The position numbers were made by a program, and so were the translations under genes. Under the pieces are notes generated by a model. The model searched no databases. It was not told where the DNA came from and saw nothing but the letters and a program-made list of their open reading frames with translations. Source: Eudorina sp. 2006-703-Eu-15 (taxonomy: Eukaryota > Chlorophyta > Chlorophyceae > Chlamydomonadales > Volvocaceae). From it: a stretch of DNA of 64,000 nucleotides. Within the stretch, counting starts at the first letter, position 1. Every line of letters starts with the position of its first letter. This document shows positions 12,782-25,500 of this stretch, piece by piece. The DNA is taken from contig BDSI01000031.1 of the NCBI GenBank assembly GCA_003117195.1, forward strand, positions 967,501 to 1,031,500, given 5' to 3'.

Positions 12782-15502
12782 TCAGCCCATCTGAGGGATC
12801 ATGTACCGGCCGCCAGCCGCGGCCGCCGCGGCCGCCACCATCGCATCCGAGTGCAGCGGCTGCGGCGCCGGCAGCACGGGCGCCCAGCGCACGATGGTGA
12901 AGCGCAGAAACACCGACTCCCAGCCCAGTGTGCTGGTGGTATCCACCGTCACGAACTTAGGCAGCAGGATAATGTCGATGCCCTTCGCCTTCAGCCGCGC
13001 GCGGGCCGACACGACCGCAGTCATCGCGACATGCATGGCCTTGCCACCCGCCGTGATCAGCACCGCGCCGCTGCGCTCCGAGACCAGCTTTGAGATGATG
13101 TTCGAGACGACGTTGGGCCGACTGTGCGCGGTCACTTTGACGGGCAGGTTGCCCGCGTCGTGGAGCTCGTGCATCTGCGGCACTTTGAACACGTCAAAAG
13201 CCAGTTCGCACCGTTCGTCTGTCAACGCCTCCTCGTCCAGCAGCTCGAATGAATCCAGTGGGTTATGGCCCTTGCCGCTGGCCGCGGCGCCGCCTGTGCC
13301 GCCGAATCCCCCGGCGGAAAGCAGCATGTGGCTCCCATGCAGCCCCAGGCCCATATGCGGGCCCTTAGCTGCCGCCGCCGCCGCAGCAGCAGCAGCCATC
13401 ATGCCGCCCATGTGGTGCATCGCATGGTGAGATGGGTGGCCGCCGGCGGACAAGACGGCAGCCGCGGAGGCCGCCGCCGCCGCCGAGGCCGCCTTCTTCT
13501 CCGGCGCGAGGTAGTGATGCAAGTCCAAGAGGTCCAGCCGCCTGTCCATGTGGCGCAGGTAGGGCTGGAAGCCCACCTCGTTGCCCATGCCCTCGTTGCA
13601 CACATACCCGCGCGCGACCGCAATCGCCTTGACAGCGACGCAGATCACCGTCGTGAAAGACTCCGTCTTTTTCTCCGTGTAAACCGGGCAACACTGCCCC
13701 TGGTTGGAAACCCGGCCCAGTACCTTGGCGATAGCGCCCGCTGCGTTCTTTATGGCAGTGTCCTCCGTGACAATTACGTAATCCGCTTTCCGTGCGCGCT
13801 GCTGCTTGGCGGTACCGGCTCCGCCCGCGACCGCGGCTGCCGCGGCGGCAGCGGCCGCCTGCGGCGCGGCGACCGCGCCCATCGGCCCCGCGGACCCCGG
13901 CCCCGCCGTTGGCGCGTACGGCAGCGGTCCCGGCGGCATGCTGTGCGGGGGCTTGGGTGCTGCCGCCGAGATGCCACCCGGTAGGTGTCCCGACCCGATG
14001 ACTGTGGCTGCAGGCCCCAGTCCTGACCCGACATGGAGGTGGTGCACTGGTTTGTGCTGGGGCAGCCCCCCAACCCCGGGCCCGGCCAACCCCTGCGCGT
14101 GCGCCACCATTGCGGCGTCTCCGGCGGAGGGCAGGAATGCGGGCGGCGGCTTCGGGGCGTCAATCTGATGCTGAAAGCACGGCAGTGGCGGCGTGATAGG
14201 CGTGAGCTTTAACAAAAAGTAACTCTTCGGCCCGGACGCGTCTGCCGTGTAATCGACCTGCGCAGGACAACCGTGGTTGAGGGAGAGGGCCAAACGTCGC
14301 ATAAAGGTCAGTCAAGGGCGCATGGCATCATAGAACAGCTGAACCATCGAAAGCCGCAACGTTATTGAGTGCTTAATAGTGCGAGTTTAAACGCCGGAAC
14401 AGCAGATTGACATGTGCGGCAGGAAGACGTGATGCCCCGGGCATGATGCCACATCCTGCCATGCACGTATGCAACCCTGTCCAGTGACATCCTCCCTTGG
14501 AGACCATACGTATGTGCGTAACGTCCAGGGCAATGAATGCACCGTGCGCCGCCGCCAGCGGCAAGGGCGCAGCCGCTTAACTGGCCCCCCGCAAACCCAC
14601 CGTCGATAGGAGCAGCAATACATCTCGCCCGTTGTTTGCTAAGTTGATGCGCATGATTGACAGCGCCTGCAGTGCCACCTTCGACGCCTCGGCCGTAAAG
14701 ATCACTTCGAGCGGCTGCGTCCCGGTCTGGAACATGTTGAATAACGAGATGCCCGCCACCAAGGGGTTGCTGGTTACATCTATTTTTAGGACGGAGCCTC
14801 GGCTTTTGTCCTGATTGAGAGAGCACTTGTAAATCAGCAGGCCAAATCCTTCCGCAGCGTCCGTCACCAAGAAGGGCACGAAACCAAGGTCGAACCGCGC
14901 GACGGCCTGCTGATTGATTTTGCGAGCTGCTAGCACAACGCGAAGTGCCTGCGTGAGCACGCTCACACTTGTCGAGCCCGTCTGGTCCAACTGAGTATTC
15001 AACACAAAGGAAGAATGCGCCGACTGCGAGAAGGTGAAATTCACCAATCCGGCAGCCTGCATCGAGTCTGTAACCTGCATAAGGGATTAAAATATCATTA
15101 GGAAAACCGTCCTGCATTCATCAAGTAGCACCGCGGAGAAACCTTCCGCACCTGCGTCACCACGATTTGCGTCGGCAGACTTGCAAGCTGCTGCATCACC
15201 GTGGGAGGTTGCTGCATAGTTTGCGATGGACCAGCGCCAGCCTGAACCAGCTGGTCCAGCGCCAGGAGGTCCTCCGGCTGGGACGAGGTTGCGCCTCCGC
15301 CCTCAACTTCGCCTAAAAGCATTTGCTGCAACAAAAGTTGCGCTCCACTATTTTCCTCCAGTACGTGAGCCGCTGTGCCGCTCCCGGCTCGTGGCCGTTC
15401 CACATTTTCCAGCATGTGCTGCTGAAGCTGTTGTTGCTGCTGTTGTTGTTGCTGTTGCTGTGAAAGATGTGTCAGGGCCTCAACCAGCGCGTTGGCGCTC
15501 AT
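12782..15502 (-). CDS. Protein with four tandem SpoVS-like (Alba-superfamily) domains
   Basis: Exons 15152-15502, 14601-15074 and 12782-14257 join in phase 0 to give 766 residues. Bacterial SpoVS is a small protein of about 85 residues with an Alba-like fold, possibly nucleic-acid binding; the function here is unknown. Four copies are visible: residues about 125-200 (degenerate), 205-297, 433-635 and 645-733. Copy 3 carries AVKAIAVARGYV, close to the bacterial AVKAVAIARGFV. Copy 4 carries KVTAHSRPNVVSNIISKL and a strand GIDIILLPKF like bacterial GVDLICIPAF. Copy 3 is interrupted by an Ala/His-rich insert before its last strand (ERCELAFDVFKVP). The N-terminus has a poly-Gln run (residues 15-30), and a Pro/Gly/Ala-rich linker separates copies 2 and 3. 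The start is the first ATG of exon 1; the stop is at 12782. The family call rests on motif similarity read by eye. Confidence 0.82.
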
Positions 15503-18500
15503 CTGTAGAGTGGCAGATTGATTATCGGGAGAGAGGCGCGAGCCTCAGAGATTTGCAACAATCACCATCCAAAACTAATACATATACAGTTCGTTAATGG
15601 ATAAAATTTTGCACTTGCATATCTGCACTGTGGCAGTACTCCAAAGTGCGACACAAAACAAATCCACCTTCTGACGGGCTGCCAAACAAAGTAATAAAGA
15701 GTAGAAGACTAGACACACCAAGGAGCTGGTTGATCTCACCTGTGCGCGCCGCCCCCCGGCGCAAGAGTCTGAACACTAAGACAAGGTGAGCAGCTTAACC
15801 GGAAAGGCGCAAGAATATTATCGCCAACTGCGTGTAAAATATAGCTTATAGATCATGAATCGAATGGACAACCTCGCCGCTTCCTCGGAAAGCCTTAAAG
15901 AGGCCGTATCCTTGGTAACACCGCAAGTGTAGGCAAGCTGCTTTACAACGGTAGGACTAATCACATTGCATTCAATGATAATTATTTATGCAAGCTGGCG
16001 TTCCCAAAATATAGAGTACGGTAAAATGTAGTGCACGAATGTGTCTTACTTTGCAGCTGGAGTAACTTCTGCACTAGTACAATTTGTAAGGCGTCTTACT
16101 GAGTATAATTCTTCATCGCACAGCAACAGAAGTCGCCATCTTGCAGACAAGTGGACCGTACCAAAAACAGAGGATGAAAAACTTGCACATTTTTCATGTC
16201 ATAGTCACAGGTATTGTTTTTGGTCACATGTTGCGCCATTTGTTTTTACCATTTGAGCGGGTTCGGTGAGTGCGGCTTTGGGTTCGGAGCAAAACGTCGC
16301 AAGGTACATGAACGAAAGATTAAGCTCACATAGTTTGAAGTGCAATCATCACAGCACCAATCTTTTTATTGAATTTGAAACCGATCGGCCCCGGCATGGC
16401 GAATCATGTGTCAAGATATCGTGGTCAGTTGGCAATCCGCTCCAGAAAGATTTGTGCCGTACGATTATGCTGTGCTACGACAGGAAGTGCACAGCTATGA
16501 ATGACCTGCAGAAACAATGATAATATGATTGCTACCATTATAAAATCATTTGGCAGCTGTTGCTTTGGGTTTGCAGTGGTAGCCTTGCCGAGATTGATTC
16601 TCGATATACTCTATCCTTCAAGTTATCAACGAGTGCTTTGAACAATGGAGTTGGTGCAAGCAACTTCCTGCAACTGTCGTCACATCGGTTGTACATCACG
16701 TTTTGCGACACTGATGAGGGTTGATTCACGTTTTGCATTAAAAGAAATATATAGCTTACAACGACAGCAACAACGACAGCAAAATTGTCATCCGTGGAAG
16801 CCAGGTTGTGTCTGCCGTGCGGCGCGGTGCGTCTTCATGGTGATGACTGATGTGGCTTGCGGTGACGGGCTTGTCAATGCGGTACAGACGCACTCCAACT
16901 GAAATCGCAGAAACCCCGTACGGTAATACGTATGTGAAGTTACACTACTTGCCGGGCCTCGGCAATGGTGACCGCATACGGCCTTTGCCATGCGCGGATG
17001 CCACACGCACAGCGTAATTTCAATGGAGTAGTGCCTACAAGGGCGTCCCGTTCCCTACTCGTGCGATATGACGTGATTAATTGGGTAGGTTAGAGCCGTA
17101 GCCCGTAAATACGCGTAAGCGTAATAAATCAAACTGGGACCTTCATTTACAGGAGCCTTATGAGACCGCCTTTGGATTTTTGGAAGATGTTTTCTCTGGG
17201 AACGGAAGGGGCATGCAAACAATGGGATGAAGCCGCTGCAACCCTAAACGCATTCCGGAAACACCTTGAAATTATGACCTCCCTTTGACAACGACATAAC
17301 ACGCTGCATGGTATGGCAAAATCAGCACCAAAGGCTTTCACCAAGTCATCGTGCCAGCTGCGAAATCGGCCAACCAGCGGTCCGAGACTGACTCGACAGC
17401 GAGGGCTGCGGCGAGTCTTGTCCGTACGGTTTGGCTGCAGCAGGCTGCAGTATCCGGGGCTGCCCACCATCAAGTGCACAAGTAATCAATGGATGGCAAT
17501 TAAAGCAAAAGGATCAGCGCGCACGGAGCGACACTGCTCTGTGCTGCACGGCTGCGCAGACAATTACGAGTCACCCCTGCAAATGCGTTGTTTGGCACAA
17601 GAGTTGCCCAAACGGCTGTATACCCAAGTAGGAAACACCACTTAGCAGAGCCTGGCAGGACCATAGGGCCAAGGGTCAACGACCAGAGGGTGCCGTACCA
17701 GTGCGAAGCAAGGCTACAAAGTGGGGAGAGTAGCTTAACTGTTGGCCCCCCTTGTAACATTGCATCCTACAAAGTGGGGAGCCAGTTCACATGGACACTC
17801 CACAAGCCTTCACCAGCAAACTCCGGAGACCCGGGTGCTCTGAGCGGGTTCTTGAGCAAGGTCGTTTAAGGTACGCCCTTGGTCGCCTACCGCCCTGCCT
17901 AGATTGTGAGCAGCATGGCCAGCAGGACTAGTGTTGTGCACTGTCGCAGCCGCATCAGGTGCTGCAATGGGGGCGGCCATGAGAGCCTGTGTTGTCCGGA
18001 ATTCCCCTCGCGATCAATAACCGTACTGCCACAACTGTTTTAATTAAAACTATTTTGGCCTCTGAAAACGTGCCACGGGAACTTCTGGGGTATTCTAAAT
18101 CCCCGGAAATCCCCCCCGCGATATAAACACGTCTTAGAGACGCACGGCTTCGCGCCTGTTTCCCGGGGTCCCCACGCGCTTCTACGGCACTGTTGTCGCC
18201 TTTTGATGTTATAGAAGCGCGTAGCAGGACACCGGCGTGTGGCCCGTCCACAAGCCCGTGGGTTGAGTTGGGCATGCTAGGTAGCACCATGGATGCATTA
18301 CCCCACCGTACCTCCATGGCTCCGAATTCGTTGCTATTCTTGAAATTTTACATTGTTTAAAGCGACTTCCTTACAACTTCCTGCTCGCGCCAAAATCTAA
18401 AAACGACTACAAAGTTATTTTCAAGCTTCAAAAAAATTAGACTCCCAAGTAGTGGCAGTACGTTATACGGCCGTGTGTATTGGGCGACAGTCAAATCCTT

Positions 18501-19554
18501 AAGCCCTGCGGCTGATCAGCCGTTAGGCAAATATCTCCCCGCCATCGAATATACGGCCACGGACGGAGGAAATCCGCCTGCCTGCGCACCCAGATGCCAT
18601 CGAACACCATATATTGGCCTGCCTGCTTCGCCTTCACACGCATACACGCACACGGCCTGGCTTGTCCACGTATTCGGCAGCATACTTCCATACGTCCATT
18701 TGCCGGCAGAAGGACGCCATGAATGGCGACGGCCATACACCAAGAGAGCCGCCTACGAAAGGAACAGGATGCGCCTGCTACTGGCCCGGGCCGGTGGAAG
18801 CACGGGGCACGGCCGTGGTTACGATCCCCACAGCGCTGTGACGCTTCGGTGGCATGGCCTCCGTTTCCGATCCCACGCCGCCGGCCGCCGGGGAAACAAG
18901 CTGTGTGGAAACGCCCACCATGGCTGGGTGCGGCACGGGACCTCGGGATCGGTACTGACTGGGCGATAAGCCTTCGGAGCCGTGTGAGGAGGACGATGCC
19001 CGGTGTGACGGCGTGGTCCTGCGGGTTGCGCACAGGTACGCCCGGGCCGACAGCAGATTGCGTAGCAGACAGGGCACAGGGGTCGATGGTCCTCTGAAAG
19101 GGAAGGACCGTGCAGACGACTAGGTACAGATCGCGCTTGTCCGGGCGACTTCGCAACTGGCATTCAGCAGTGGGAATCTGACACGAGCCCCGATTCATCT
19201 TGGTGATCATCTCAACACACATGTGTACGGATCACGCACCGTTCTATGTGTACGGATCACGCACCGTCCTAACGCAACCGCCAGGTGGATGACGGGTACG
19301 CCTCTGCGACGCCGACATCGTACCGCGCCAGCCTTATCCATCTTGCACGGACAATAGGTCGCAGTCGCTGAGCGACCCACTTGCTTTTGTGCAATAATTA
19401 CCGTATCCCAACCGGCATCGGATAGGGTTGTCGTCCCTCGTCCGAGCAATGGTCCCGGCCCCGTGCTGTTACCGTATGAAGAAGCCCATCGCGCGACCAC
19501 CACGCAAACCCAAACCCAAACCCCGAGAGACCCGGACGTGGCCCAAGAATGAAC
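15503..19554. other. AT-richer spacer without a recognisable gene
   Basis: Between about 15800 and 18480 the DNA is visibly richer in A and T than the flanking genes and contains only short open frames with no family resemblance. A 15-bp sequence (CTACAAAGTGGGGAG) occurs at 17714-17728 and again at 17767-17781, and a 22-bp direct duplication lies at 19221-19267. An open frame of 243 codons on the minus strand (18491-19222) has no recognisable domain and no paired splice sites. The region must contain the promoter of the SpoVS-like gene, which starts at 15502 and reads leftward. A decayed transposon is possible but cannot be shown. Confidence 0.45.
19221..19267. repeat. 22-bp direct duplication
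   Basis: Two identical 22-base copies, at 19221-19242 and 19246-19267, are separated by three bases. They begin ATGTGTACGGATCACG and end in CACCGT. The duplication lies about 290 bp beyond the stop of the coiled-coil gene. Confidence 0.9.
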
Positions 19555-22500
19555 TTACGACGCGGCGCCGAGGCCGGGCAGCTCCTGGGAGTCTCGCCTC
19601 GTGCGCAGCAGCTGCTGCGGTAGGTCGTCTGCCGGCTCGTGGTCCGAGAACCTGACGCTCTTGATGCTGCTGCTGCTGGCCCGGTGCGCGCCCCCAGTCC
19701 CCTGCACCAGCGATCCCGTGCTCGACGACATGGAGCTTGTCACAGGTGCGCGGCCGGCGCCGGTGGCGGCCACGCCGCCCTCCCCATGATGGGCGGCCGC
19801 CAGCGACCTGCCGTCCAGGCCGTGGAAGGACACCCGGGGCCTGGAAGGTGGCCCTGACGCCGCCGCCTCGCCGGCCGTTGCAGCTGTAACCCGTTCAACC
19901 AGCGTTGCGGCCTGGGCTCGGTCCGGTCCATTTCTGTCAGTCGCGTTCGTCGCTGTGACCGCTGCAGGCCTTAAGGGAACCGCCGTCGAGGTCGAGGTCG
20001 TCGCAGCAGCCGCAGCAGCTGCAAGTAGTAGCGGGTTTCGCGGCGAGGCCCCAGCTTCGCGCGAGGTGCTCCCTTGGTCCCGGGATACCTCCGCATTCAC
20101 GGCGGCGCCTGTCACCTCCCTGTCGCCATCGGCTTTGCTTTCTTTGGAGTCCCGCTCCTGGACCACCACAATCGCCGGGTGCGGCGGAGAGCGCGGTGAC
20201 CGAAGCGAAGTGGTGGAGCGCGCCGGGCTTGGCGGCACCGAGCCGACCTCCTGCGGAGCAGCGTGCGGCGGGTGGCCGCCGGCCGAAATTGCCCATCGCT
20301 CCAGGGCCGCTGCCGTGCTAATGTCCAGAGGCAGCCCCGTGGCGTAGAAGGGCGGGCCCGCCTGGACCCGGGCGGGTATGGGGTCCGTATCCGCGGGTGC
20401 GCCGCCGCCTGAACTCCGCAGCGCGTGACGTCGGGTGGCGTCCTCCAGGAGGAGCGCCACGGTGGGCTGCGGTTGCGATGGGCCCGCTTGCGCAGGTGCA
20501 CCCTGCGAGTGACTGTCCGCGGAGACGGGCGGCGCCGCCGAGGTGGGCGGCGAGGCCGGCTGCTGCTGCGCGCTGCTGGGGCCGGCAGTGCGAGGCGGTG
20601 CGGCCGGGTCCTGCCTTGCGGAAAACACCGGGTGCAGTGGTGAACCGCCGGATCGGAGCCCGGCGGAAGCGTAGGTGCTATTTCCCTTCAGTATGCCCAG
20701 CACACCTATGCTGGCGTCGTCGGACGCGTGACCTGCAGTCGTTGCCGGCGAGCGGCCGAGCGAGTTCGCTGCCGTGGGGCGCGCGGGGATGGCCGCGCGG
20801 ATGGTAATACTGCTGCCGCCGCCGCCGTGCTGTGGTTGCGCTGCCGTGCGGAAGACATCATCGTCGTCATACCCCAAGCGCCGTGCGGCTGTGACCTGCA
20901 GGGGATGGGCCGATTGGCCTCAGGTGCCACCTTTCAAATCCAGCACCGGCGGGTGAATCATACAGCGGTGACAGGCGGTGCTGCTGTTGAGGTGATTGCC
21001 AGCGGTTTGGAGACTTGTGCGCTGCGCTCAGCGGCTGATTCGGCAGCCACAGACAAAGCACCCCATCAGGAATGCCCTGCGTGCGGTGCCAGCCATACTG
21101 CCCATGCATCAATTGACGGAACGCGGCCCTTGTTTCCCTGTCCCCCTTGATCCGCTCACCAACAGACCCACACCTGCCCTCACTCTGCACCGCGCACCCG
21201 TCACGCAACCGCGTGTGTCACTCGCAGCAGCGCGCGCGACCCACCTGTGCGTCGGACGCCGCGGCCTGTGGCCGCCGTCCGGCCTGCGCGCCCTGGTCTG
21301 TCACGGCTTGACGCGGCCAACCGTCGGCAGGATTTGAACCAATCGCCGCTGCCGCCGTCACCGCCGCGCCTGCCGGTTCCTGCAAGTGCAGCTGCAGCCT
21401 TTGCTGCAGCTGGAAGAGCTGCGCCTGCTGGGCCGGTGTGTGCGCGCCACGCGGCTCCGGACCCACGCGCGACTCACGGTGCACCACCACACCCGCGGAG
21501 AAGAAGAAGTCGCTGTCGTCGCTGCTGCTGGAACTGGGCACGTTCGGTAGCCAGATGTCGCCGCCGTCGTGCAGGCTGCCGCGCCGCTCGGGCAAGGGGC
21601 CGCCTGCGCCCCCTTGCGACCCGTCAAGTTGCGCCGCCGCCGCTGCACCGTAACCGACAGCTGCACCGTGCGCGGCGACGGCCATCGGAGCCTGTGACCC
21701 GTCGCGATCAGGCGCCAGTGGGCCGGCGCCGGCGGCAGCGCCGCGACCGTTGCCAGGCCACCGCGGACCCGTCAGCGCAGTCCGGATGATCACGCCGGCT
21801 GCCGCCGTCGGTTCCCGGCTGCTGGATTCCGAGGGAATGCTGGAAGGCGCCTCGTCGGGTGAGCCTGGCTCAGTGGACAGCGCCACCGAACTGGGCGGGC
21901 TGCTCACCACAGTCGAGGCACCCTCAATGGAGGTCCAGCGCACCTGGACGCCGAGACCGCCGTTGCCGCTGAAGCCTCTGGCGCCCGCCCCTTGCTCCGC
22001 TCGCAGACCGGCCGAATCACGCAGTTGCTGGAGTTGCTGCTGCCCCTGAGGCGGCGGCGGCGGGAAAGCTTCCCCGCGGCCGCTGCTGTCGCCAGCCGGG
22101 CCAGGCTGCGCGGCATCCCCGCGCGCGCGGGCGTGCGAGATCGTGACCAGGTCCTCTATGGGGATCAGCAACGAGGGCTCCGGCATCAGAGCTGATGAGT
22201 CGACACCCCCGGCGGGCCCGCCCGGGTGACGCCATGAGCGGGTCCGCGACGGGGAGTCCATGCCACCACTGCCGCCGCCGCCGCTTTTCCTGACCGCTCC
22301 CGTTGTGCCTGCGGCAGCTGCCTGCGGCGAGCCGTGCGTGTCGCTCGACGGCAGGCGGTTATGCGCAGGGAACGGTTGGTGCTCAGGCAGGTGTTCTGTA
22401 TGCTGTCCAGAGGCCTGGGCACTGGCGGTCGGGATTGCGCGGATCGGGCCCGCGTGCGGTTGGGGAGCCACGGACGAGTTCAGCGGCGGCGCAGAACCTG

Positions 22501-25500
22501 TCGCGGCCGACCCCTGCCGTGCGGGGTCCATGCCTCCGCCCCCCGACGCAGCGCGGCTGGCGCTGCGAGCGCCGGCAACACCGTCGGCAGATGGCCCTGG
22601 CTCTGGTGCAGCAGCGCTGGGACCAGGTTGGTCGTTCCGGGCCAGCCCGCCGGCTGCGCCGGACGATGGGTCTGCGGCGCTACCGTGCTGCCGGTTGTCG
22701 CTGTTTGTGCCGCCGCCGCCGCCGCTGCCGCCGACCTGGAGCAGGCCGGAGACGCGCAGGTTTAACGGCACGGGCTGGTCGCCAGCTCCGCCGTTGACCT
22801 GCGAGAGACCCACATGGCGGAGGGGTCGCGTTGCCCCCTTAACGCCGAGCCGCAACGCGGTTGACGGGATAAGCCCTTCAGCACCCGCTCGGTGTCCGAG
22901 AGCTATGATGCGCCCGGTGCCATCGCTGGGCCATTCACTGGTTGGGCCAGTGCACCCAAACCTCCGATGCGGACATGACTGCCTCGATGCCGATTTCCCA
23001 ATCTAAATACTCGCGCCACGGCCTGCCGCGCGCCCATTGCAGGTCCCGAAAATGAAAATGAAAAACACACGCCTCCATCCCCTACACTGGACATGCATGC
23101 CCACGCCCCTGAATACAGCGGCGTGGCATGGCACCGCATCGAGTGTACTGTACCTTAGCCATGGCCGCCATGAGCTGCCACTCGACCTCCTCCTTGCGCG
23201 CCATCAGCTGGCGGTTGATGGCCGCCTGGGTGTCCAGCTGCTGCTGCAGCGCAGCAATCTGCATCTCCTGCTGCGACACGCGCTGCTGCAGCTCCTGAAT
23301 GCGCTGCTCCAAGCCGTCCACCCGTCCAAGAGCCGCCTGCTCATTCACCTGCCCATCCACGAAAAATGCATCTTGCTAACGCGACCTTGTCTCGCAGGTA
23401 GGCAGCGTTGAAAATTGCGAGATCGCGGGGACAGCACATGCGCATGCCGTGATACGACAACATATGAATACCGTTTTATGACAAGAGGAGAGGGTGAAAT
23501 GTGTAAGGCAAGGACAAACCGCAGGCTCACCCAGCGCTCGGTGCACTCCTGTCGCATCGACCGGATGGACTCTTGCAGCACGCGGTTCTCAGCCGCGACG
23601 CTCTCGAGGTCCCTCCGCGCCTCCCTGACCGCAGCCTCCGCAGCTGCGGTAAGCGACTCCGCCCTACGCGGTCGCAGCGAATGCAAACAACGGCAGGAAG
23701 ACCCGTTCGGCTATCCTGCTGGGTAACCTCCAAAAACATTATATTACAAGATTCGTTTCATGTTTCGTAACGGCATTCTATGATCAAACATTTTAAATAC
23801 TTGCAAGCGAACTAGTCCACAGGACGTCATGGTCTGGGTTCCGGTCACCGCATCCCGGTTCAGTGCCACGGCGTCGACGCTGCCGTCTGAGGACACACTG
23901 TCGGACCAATGCAGCACAACGCCGGCGGCTGGATATGCTGGCCGAACTGGTACGTGCCGGCTGCGCTCCCAAGTCCCCCACCTCCTCCTGGACTCGGAGG
24001 CAACGTCCAGGCGTTGCTGGAGCTCCTGACCGGCCTGACGGGCCTCACCCAGCAGCTCTTCCAGCTTGGCCCTCTCCGACTGCACAGCCTGCGCTGGGCG
24101 TTGCACCGTGGGCCACAGGGTATGCACGCGCGAGGCACCCCTGTGATGTCACCGGCCGAGTAGATGCCCAATGAGGCGGGGAAGTGACAAACACAGCGTG
24201 ACCCATGTTTCCGCCGCTTGTACGGGCGGCAGTAATTTGGCGATCAAACCCAAACAACACAATAAATGACATCCCACAACGCTTCACAGCGCTGTACATG
24301 GGTACCGATTTGGGTAAGGCAGCCCGTGGTGCGCAGCTGCGCTGCTAGCACCGTGACGCAGGGCTTGACACGCAGGCCTTCATTCATCATACACCAGTTG
24401 ACAAGACAGGTTACGGTACACCGGCCCGTCAGGACACCGGTCGTTTCCCACCTCCATCTGGGTCGCGTGTTCCGCCTCCCGCCGCTCCATGCTCAGCTCC
24501 AGCTCCTGCGAACGCTGCAGCGCCTGCCGAACCCGCTCCTCTACACCCGCGCGCACCTGCGCCATCCCGCGGAGCAAGCCCAGGCATGCATCGGTCCAGG
24601 CCCCAGGCCCCCAGTCCACACGCACAGCATGTGAAGGCACGCCCACGCAGTTATCGTACGGGCTTGCCGCCGCTGATAACGCGCCGATGCTGATGCCATA
24701 CGAGATTGAATCCCCAACCTGCGTGACCGTGCCTTGCCGTGCCCTCAGCACGTGAACCGCTCACCTGATCGAACCAGGGTCCCCGCTGCTTCTCAGCTGC
24801 AAGTCGCAGCTGCGCGCGCTCCTGATTCGCCGCGGCTAAGTCCGCCTCCGCTTTTTTGAGCTGCATCAAGAAGACTAAGTTGTCTGCTGTGAGCTTGGCC
24901 ACTACCTACGCGAGGGACGTAGGCGAGCGAAGGGGGTGCAGGTCACACGGCCGTCGGGCCCCAGTCGCAGGCCTCTGCACGTTGGAGACACTTTCCACGA
25001 CCATAGCGTCGCCAAACGGATAATTACTTGTACAGTCGAGAGTGATGTGGGTGCATATCCAGGTCAATAAGTCACCTGACAATAGACACTCCTGTCCGTA
25101 CGTGGCGCCGAAGTGCAATGCGTGCATATCCGGGCCTGGCAGGGTGCCGGCGCTTGCCTGCTGATGCCTTTCTGCGAGCGCCTGGGCCTTGGCCGCCTCC
25201 GCCTTCGCGTCATCTAGGGCCGCCGTTGCGGCTTGGGCACGATCCTCGGCATCCGTGGCGGCTTGTTGCAACCGCTCAGAGTTCTGCTGCACTATAGAAT
25301 TGGCCGACTGCAGTTCGTGGATGGAGAACTGCAACGTTTCCAGCTCCTCCTCCCTGCATGCAGACATGGCGCCCATACATATTTAGCAAGTTCTTGCAGA
25401 GAGTCCTTGAAACTTGTCATCGCGGGGTACGCTGGCCGGCCTTCGGGCTGCCTACCTTTGTTTCACGCTCATCTGGGCCTCCCGCAGGCCCGTTTCTTGC

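Noticed and set aside
18491..19222. 243-codon minus-strand frame
   Set aside because: No domain, unusual composition with many Cys/Arg, no paired splice sites and no joined upstream exon; kept only as part of the spacer description.
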